A model generated the notes under the pieces. It saw nothing but the letters and a program-made list of their open reading frames with translations. It ran no database searches and was not told the origin of the DNA. Below are positions 57,320-64,000 of a DNA stretch of 64,000 bases, piece by piece; within the stretch, counting starts at the first letter, position 1, and every line of letters starts with the position of its first letter. This stretch comes from Sphagnum compactum (taxonomy: Eukaryota; Bryophyta; Sphagnopsida; Sphagnales), in NCBI GenBank assembly GCA_965153455.1, contig OZ234501.1, positions 5,890,001 through 5,954,000 on the forward strand, read 5' to 3'. The translations under genes were made by a program, and so were the position numbers.

Positions 57320-60239
57320 CATAAAGATCTTAACTAAATAGACCCCCCTAGACCCCAGACATGGCCTAAAACTTACCTTGAGAACCTGACCGGATAAAAA
57401 GCCTTTTATTTCACTCAGGTCTCACCATTTTGGAAAGACATGATGAGCCCAATCCAGTTTTCACACAAGAGAGAACCGACAATTGACATATCACTCATGA
57501 TATCACTAAACTTATGTCATGTGATGTTCTAAATCTGATACTTGAGTGGTAACCAATGCACCCTGCAATACCTGCCCAACAGCGATCCTAACTCTACTCA
57601 AGTCTCATAGTGGACATGACTTTGCTTCACAATTTTTTGGTTGAAGTGCTTCTTAGTTGAACCATTACAGCTCGACCTATGTCTACAAATACTCGAAGAA
57701 TAGACCCAGAGAAGGGTCACTGCAATTTGCAGCAATAGCCAGAGCTTCAATGGTGGGCAGAGCAGGTCCACTAACACCCCTTATTCAGGCCTCTATCTTT
57801 CTTCATCACATGCACAGAAGGTTCCTTTTGAAATCAAGAATGGGACAACACTGGTACCCAGTAAAAACACACAAAAAATGACTTTACAACAAGGGAGATT
57901 TGCTGCAAAGTATAGTGATGTGCATAACTACTCTTATGCCGTGATGTCACATACATAGGGCATAAAAGACTGGTTAGAAGTAAGAAATTAGCAGACAACA
58001 AACTTGCAAGGTAAATAAGTCTAATTCATACCTGCTATTCACTCACAAGGGCGGGGGGCGGGGTTGAATATAGCAAGTTGGCTTTTTTTATTAAAAAAAG
58101 TGGTTAAAAACATTTGTCTTTCTGGTTTTCTAGATTCCAAAATTTGAAAAAAATCTAATATTTTAAAACAAATCGCCAGATTTCACTGTTGGGTTCTAGC
58201 ATGTGGCCAATAACATGAAGGATGCTCAAATGTTTTTACTTTCATATGTGGCTTGTAGCCAAATTTGGCTAAACTATCTTATGGATGATCACCACTTCAA
58301 GTACATCACAGAAATGGATTTTCAAAAAAAAAAAAAAAAACGAGGGATATGAATGAGCACTGGTACATTCACCTTCTTGAACAAGACCTTTATTTCACTC
58401 AGGAAAGATTAAATTTGGACTCAGAAGCCATGATTTTGTGTGAGGATAGATATCTATAATCTTTAGAAACAACCAAAAGAAATTCAAGGTTTTACCAGTG
58501 TTGGATGGTTCTCTTCTTTTTCAAAGAACTAAAACCCTGAATCCAAAGCTTATTAGGTAACAAAATCGAAGGACCACCCAATACTGGTTTTTAGTTTTAA
58601 CTATGATACCAGTCAAGGTGATGTTTCACTCACTCCCCTTTGTGGAGCTTCAAGTAGGCAACACAGGGGAAAGAAAAATGTTTCCCATGTAATTAATTGC
58701 ATTGACCTACACATGACTTCATTTTAAAGAAGACTCCCCTCCACGCAATTTGTGAGGTCCTGCGAGAGAAAGGTGCAACTGACTTATCCTGTGCTTTCAT
58801 GACATTCTATGACACTACCCAAAGTTGGTGTAGTGTGTAGGGTTTTAGGGTTTAGCTACACATGGCTAGGTACTCTTAGATGACTTTTGTGAACTCCTTC
58901 AAAATTTCCAGAGTATTGTGGGCCTGGATTTTAGCCTCTTTTAATCAAAATATCATCTCAGCCTTTTACTTCTCTTGGGTGGGCCAGCAACCTACAATGG
59001 TATCTTCTCTTTGTTCCTAGAAGTAGGGTTTAGGGGTTTGAGGATTTAATTGGATTCAACAAAATCAAAACTATAAATTTGAGGTTTTTAATGTCACCCC
59101 ATAACATGTTAAATATGGACTTGACAACTGTCATTTAATTAGAAGAAAAGGTCATATTTAAAAGCTTTTAGAGCTAGGCCCTAAAAAATTTAGGGTTTTA
59201 ACTTTTTACCATGGTATTAGTGTAGGTCCCGGTTCACTGTAGGCTACCCTATGTATTTTGGTATGTTGATTAATATATGATCGCATATGGAACCAATAAT
59301 TATAATAACATGACTATTTCCATTTGGGTTTAATGTTGTAAAAGTTTAAGACTTCAATACTCATGAGAGGTATGTTATCATTTCTTAATTTAAAAAGAAA
59401 TTAGTGTTTAATTTTGTATTTCGGGTTTAAGGTTCAAATTTTTATGTTTAGTTGAAATTAACATTAACCAATGGAACACATTAAATTACATTAGGTGTTA
59501 CACTATATCCTGGAACTTGCCCTAAAACAAGTCAGGGCATTATGTCAGGTAATACAGTGGAAGTAATATATACTGAAAGTAAGAACAAACAACCAAACTA
59601 GACCAAGGTGTTGTGTTAGGTATAACATTAATCACAAGAGACACATGCCATTTAATGAATGTATACCCAAATGGCACAATTGTGCAACATCATGTACATT
59701 TGTGCAAGTGCATTACAACACATTTTATGATACCAATGAATAAAGAGGTGAGGAAAGTAATTTGAAAGCGGGGGAAGGTGCATATAAGAGCTTAATGCAC
59801 TTGTTTTCACTTTTTAGTTTAAATTACATAGAACCATCTAGTTTTTGTAAACATGATTGAAATTAAGCAATATTCACATTAATTGAAACCAAGGTCATTT
59901 TGGACATGATATTGGATTTTGTTTAAGAATTCCCATTGAGTGCGAAGTTTTCTTAAATGTATGGACTAGGAATATACCAATATGTACAATTTGTAGGCCT
60001 TACAATCTATATGTTAAAATAGATGTTTGTATGTATGTATGGGACCATGTTAGACATGTTCCAAACTCGCCCCCCTTTTTTTTTATAGAGGAGCACACAA
60101 ATAGAGCATTCGCTTTAGCTTTTTGCAGATGTTTGGAGTCGATTCCAAATCCTACCCCACCTCCATTAGCACAATTACACTGCACATAGGCCTTTGCTCA
60201 TGTAGGGGAGTATGTTTGAGTAATATGCGCATTAGTTTC
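57320..60239. other. Long intergenic stretch, no gene recognised
   Basis: It contains an A-run at 58,326-58,342, a diverged relative of the 45,625 repeat at 58,228-58,340 (TAGCCAAATTTGGCTAAACT, then ATGATCACCACTTC), and AT-rich sequence with CTAAACCC-like motifs near 58,840-59,040. Short open frames lack features. Confidence 0.45.
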
Positions 60240-62700
60240 GAGCACATTTGCAGCCCTATTTGATGAGACCACGGGAGTCCTTCGCCTTCTCCACCCAGTT
60301 GCTAAGGTTGATCTCGCCCCTTTTGCTTTTTGACTTCCATCGTGAAATGGATGTTACTTTAGATCAAGAAGCATTTGTCTCTGTTTTGGCTCATTCACCA
60401 CATCTTTCAATCGGTGGCCCTTTGGGTATAATGTATGAACTTTTACGAAACTGTTTTGTCCCAAATGATTTTGTGAGTGGTTTCGACCTCTTCTTTGAGG
60501 TATGTGGGCACATTGTTCAAAGTCATGTTCCATTTTCAGTATCATGTTTACTTTCTGCATTTCAAGTCTTAGCGTTGGAAAAGTAGTCTAGAGGCATACG
60601 TCCATTGCGATTAGTGAGGTGACCTATTGCTTGATTGCCCACATTCTGGCCATTCAGTTTAGGGATACTCTCATGGAGCATTGTAATCCTCATCAGTGTG
60701 GTGTAACAACTCATGGTAGGTGTGAAATAGTGGTTCACAACATTCAAATGATGTTAGATTTGCACCCAAATTGTGTGGTGCTACAAGTGGATCTCTGTAA
60801 CGCATCGATTCGATGTCACGGTCAACCATTTTTTAGGAATTACGGTCTTTTCTCGGTTCTTTGGATTAATTTTTCCCATTTGTTCGACGATTTTATGCAC
60901 ACCCATCCCCATTATATTTTTTTAGGCTTCTCGACATGGGGATTTCATAATCATTTTATTGGAGTTATGTACATAACAAGGGGACCCATTGGGGGGAGCG
61001 TTGTTATTTTTGGCTCACCTTCACATTTTTCATCTTATAACAGCAACCCACCTTACTTGTGTTTCCCATTCTTTGGCGGATGATACACATATAGTAGGTC
61101 TTACATTAGATGTGGTTCCTGCATTTTTATGGTTGCAGGAGGAGTTATCAGCATTAGGTCTTTTAGTGCAGCCAATGACGTGTGTAGCTTGGTTTCCTCA
61201 GGGGTTGGACCACTCTATATCATTTCCTTTAGGCTTTCTTATTTCTGATTCAAGTTTTTGTATTTTGGGTGCACCAATGGGATTCACATCATTTGTTGAG
61301 TTGTTGTGGTTGAGGCTTTCCGTGAAGATCTCGAGATGATATCTAGTTTCCCTATGCTTGTAGATCTTTAGGTGGTTTTTGCGATGCTTTCATTGTGCTA
61401 TGTTTCGACGCCTAGGCTACTTGTTTTGTATAATGTTCCCATCTTTAGGTATTTTGCAGCATTATGTTGAGTTTGATACTCGTACCAAGTTATGTTGGAG
61501 AAGTTACTTTGTGCGGGATCTTTTAGTGGTTCTATCAGTCACCTAGTTTGTTGTCAAGCCACTTTTCCTACTTCTTTAGGCGGGTTTGGCCTCCCGTCTA
61601 TGGTTCGGACTACTGCCCCCACATTCTTGGGGTGTTAGGCACTAATCGTTCCTACACTTGTCATTCATTTTCAGTAGGATGATCGCCATATTCTTTTCGA
61701 TGTAGTAGCACATGTTGAGATCAACACTTACCCGTTCCAGATGGCATTACGAAATGTTCGAGCCATGTTACCCCATGATGTCTGCTCACATGTCCCACCC
61801 TTTGAGAGCTTAATGGTTTAGTTTTATCCCCAATGTAAGATTTTTTGGCGAATCGCTTACACAAGCAAAAGTTTGCTTCCACGTTCCTTTGGATATCACG
61901 TGAACACATCTTTGCTCATGTGTGGGTCCAAGGGCAAGCGCTTGGTTATTATTTCGTCTTACCACACTAACATTTTGTTTATCATCATCCCACTTTTTTA
62001 TAACACTACGTATCCATCTCAGCTTGCCACATTTTATAGTTGCGCACATTTCATGATGTTAGTGTGGTCATACCATTGATGATCTAGATACCCATTTGTT
62101 TTGGTGCCCCTGTGGTAATCAACGTACAACAACCCACGACACATTTCAGGATATTGTTGTAACCATTGCTTTGGAAAGCAGAACACATGTTTAGAAGGAG
62201 GTCTCCCACCTTTTCCCTTTGCCACATCCAACAATGAGTGGATGTTCTTATTATTATAGATGGCTTTTGTATTTTGATGGACATTGTCATTGCTGACTTG
62301 ATTCGCACAGATATGGTGCAATGAACATTGACGATGACAACACATGCAGCGAAGATGGTTCCTTAAGAAAGGACACAATCTTACACCAAACGAACACCAG
62401 GAGATGATTTCATTCCCTTGCTATTGAGACATATGGGTGTCTTCATTTTCGGTTTGATTCATTTTTGATCGCTTGTTCATAGACCACTATGTGTGTCATC
62501 AACATTCTTCTTTAGTCCCCTCGATGCCCATTTCCTATTATCAACAACGTGTGTCCATAGCCTTGCAACATGTGTAAACCATAATGATTCTTCAATGAAT
62601 TGCTACACTTTGTCAGGGTTTTTCATCTCTTCCACACATCATAGTTAGTGCACCTCCGTCACGAGCCAATTTGTGGCAGACAATAGTTTTTTCGTCTTAG
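60240..62700 (+). pseudogene. R2-like (REL-endonuclease type) LINE, RT and endonuclease remnant
   Basis: This is the decayed ORF of a non-LTR retrotransposon. The N-terminal part (PRESFAFSTQLLRLISPLLL, then HREMDVTLDQEAFVSVLAHS) lies at 60,268-60,586. RT motif A (LQVDLCNAS) is at 60,781-60,807 and the GDPLGG motif near 60,978-61,000. Motif C (LADDTHIVG) is at 61,073-61,099 and a downstream VQPMTCVAWFPQGLDHSISF segment at about 61,170. The C-terminal part near 62,085-62,125 has a cysteine/histidine cluster (CGHTIDDLDTHLFWCPCGNQ). A VDVLIIIDGFCILMDIVIAD segment follows at about 62,232-62,291. This pair resembles the CCHC plus PD-(D/E)XK restriction-like endonuclease of R2-type LINEs. Many frameshifts and stops are present. 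The ends of the element could not be fixed. Confidence 0.75.
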
Positions 62701-64000
62701 GTCGTCTTTGTTATCATTGATTATCATTTTGTAGCCTTGGGTCATATTTACATAAGGTTTTCTTTTCCTTATTTTTAGTTGGTTGTTGGCTTTCGGTTTT
62801 TTTTCTTTGGGTTGTGTCTATTCATGCTTTCATTTGCCTTGTATTTTTGTTGGATGGGTTCCTGTCCTTGATTTTTATGTATGTGATTTTTATTCTTTTT
62901 CGCTTTTGGTACAATGAAAAAATAATCAACAAGGTCATGTGCACATTTGCCATTCTATTATTTTTGAAAATGGTATTTTCACAAAGAATGTTTTTTAGTT
63001 AAATTGATTTTAACTATAGCAATATTAGGATTGGTGACCTTATAAGAGATTTGATATCCGTGGATCATTAACATAAAAGGCCCATTACTAGTGATGAACT
63101 ATCATTGATGGTTTGGAGACTTGGATAAATCAACTCAATTTATGATGTTAAATAAAGTTAGACATAACTAATTTTTTTTCCCTCCCATATTGAAAGTATC
63201 GCATCATTTAAACTTTGGTATTATTTGGTTAAAAGTTGGAACACCAAGAATCCTAGTCTATCATCCATTCATACACTTGTCTAATGTGTTTCAATTCAAA
63301 GAAAATCTAGGATTTAGTGTATTGAACATCCATAGTCAAGTGACAGAGTTCAAATAGGTAATCTTTCAAATCTATGTGCAATTATCTATCTTAAACAAAA
63401 TTCAAAATAACATCATAAAGTGTTTTTTAAAAGAATAAAAAAAGATGTTATAAAATGTGCTAAAGTAGATGAGTATTTGAACATATCGATGACTTGATGA
63501 AACTCTAAAGCAAAAAGTTTCAACTACACTTTTAACTAAGTCCATTATCTTTCACAACCTCTTTTAAATTTATGCAATTTGATATGCACATTTGCAATTG
63601 TTTAATATTGTGCATGGGTATTAAGTGACGTATATATAGTAGACTATATGGAATCTTGGTTAGGATAAGTTATTTAGTCTAATGCTTAGCCTAGCTAGGT
63701 GTTTTGGTTAGGAGGAATTGTTTAGTCTAGTTTTGCACATCATAAACCTTAGGCCATTTTGGGGTTTATAGGGGCCAAGTTTGGATAACAAGGTTTTCAT
63801 TGTTATGCAATTTTGGGGGTGTACATGACAAGTGTGATGACTAGTAGATTTTTGACAAGTGGTGCACTCACTTAATTTTTTTTTTGTTAAGGTTGGGATA
63901 GTTTCATTTTGAAGTTGTTCAAACCTTAACTTTTTTTTGTAATGAATTTTAGAAATGTAGTCCCCTTGTCTTCTTTTTGTGCTTTTGAAAAATAGGAGGG
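62701..64000. other. 3' flank of the LINE, no gene recognised
   Basis: AT-rich sequence with a short direct repeat at 63,650-63,730 (TTGGTTAGGATAAGTTATTT, then TTGGTTAGGAGGAATTGTTT). A promoter or LTR edge cannot be claimed. Confidence 0.4.

Overview
The window is plant nuclear DNA, AT-rich, with one intact intron-containing gene set among transposable elements in many states of decay. The gene (46,405-54,928, + strand) can be assembled directly from the sequence as 12 exons joined at GT-AG sites. It gives an uninterrupted 1,302-residue full-size ABC transporter of the plant B subfamily (P-glycoprotein/MDR type, closest in feel to the ABCB15-like group). Nothing else in the window is an intact protein gene.

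The organism is a land plant with a repeat-rich genome. A Ty3/Gypsy chromovirus, a Tat/Ogre-like Ty3/Gypsy element, ZNF862-like hAT relatives and an R2-like (restriction-like endonuclease type) LINE occur together. This reminds me of a fern, lycophyte or gymnosperm more than a typical flowering plant, but that is an impression, not a measurement.

Layout. 1-3,405: right-hand part of a CACTA (En/Spm) transposon with TNP2/DUF4218/DUF4216 remnants, subterminal repeats and a CACTACTACAAAA-type end. 3,500-3,760: MULE-like transposase scrap (-). 4,500-7,200: tandem repeats, including a degenerate ~105-bp array interrupted by a foldback element. 7,750-10,090: several small terminal-inverted-repeat elements. 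10,915-27,559: a decayed ~16.6-kb Tat/Ogre-like LTR retrotransposon (+) with gag, protease, RT-RNase H, integrase and a long extra coiled-coil region. Inside its RNase H lies a complete chromovirus (16,168-22,151, -) flanked by the duplication CATAT. The large element itself sits in a hAT transposase pseudogene (27,565-28,440, -), so three insertions are nested. 28,970-29,820: minisatellite. 31,471-33,300: dispersed and foldback repeats. 33,517-35,637 (-) and 39,890-41,135 (+): two different ZNF862-like/hAT transposase pseudogenes. 36,850-38,920: two related TIR elements. 41,343-43,276: a 1.9-kb TIR element with duplication AAT. 46,405-54,928: the ABC transporter. 55,598-57,319: dispersed repeats that match copies elsewhere in the window. 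60,240-62,700: decayed R2-like LINE (+).

The genes do not form a pathway. The window records successive insertions around one conserved membrane transporter. I found no convincing new biological system. The points most worth a second look are the nested insertion record, the long downstream ORF region of the Tat-like element, the families of short TIR elements sharing GGTGCATTCACA-like ends, and the 1.9-kb element beginning CACAACAAC.
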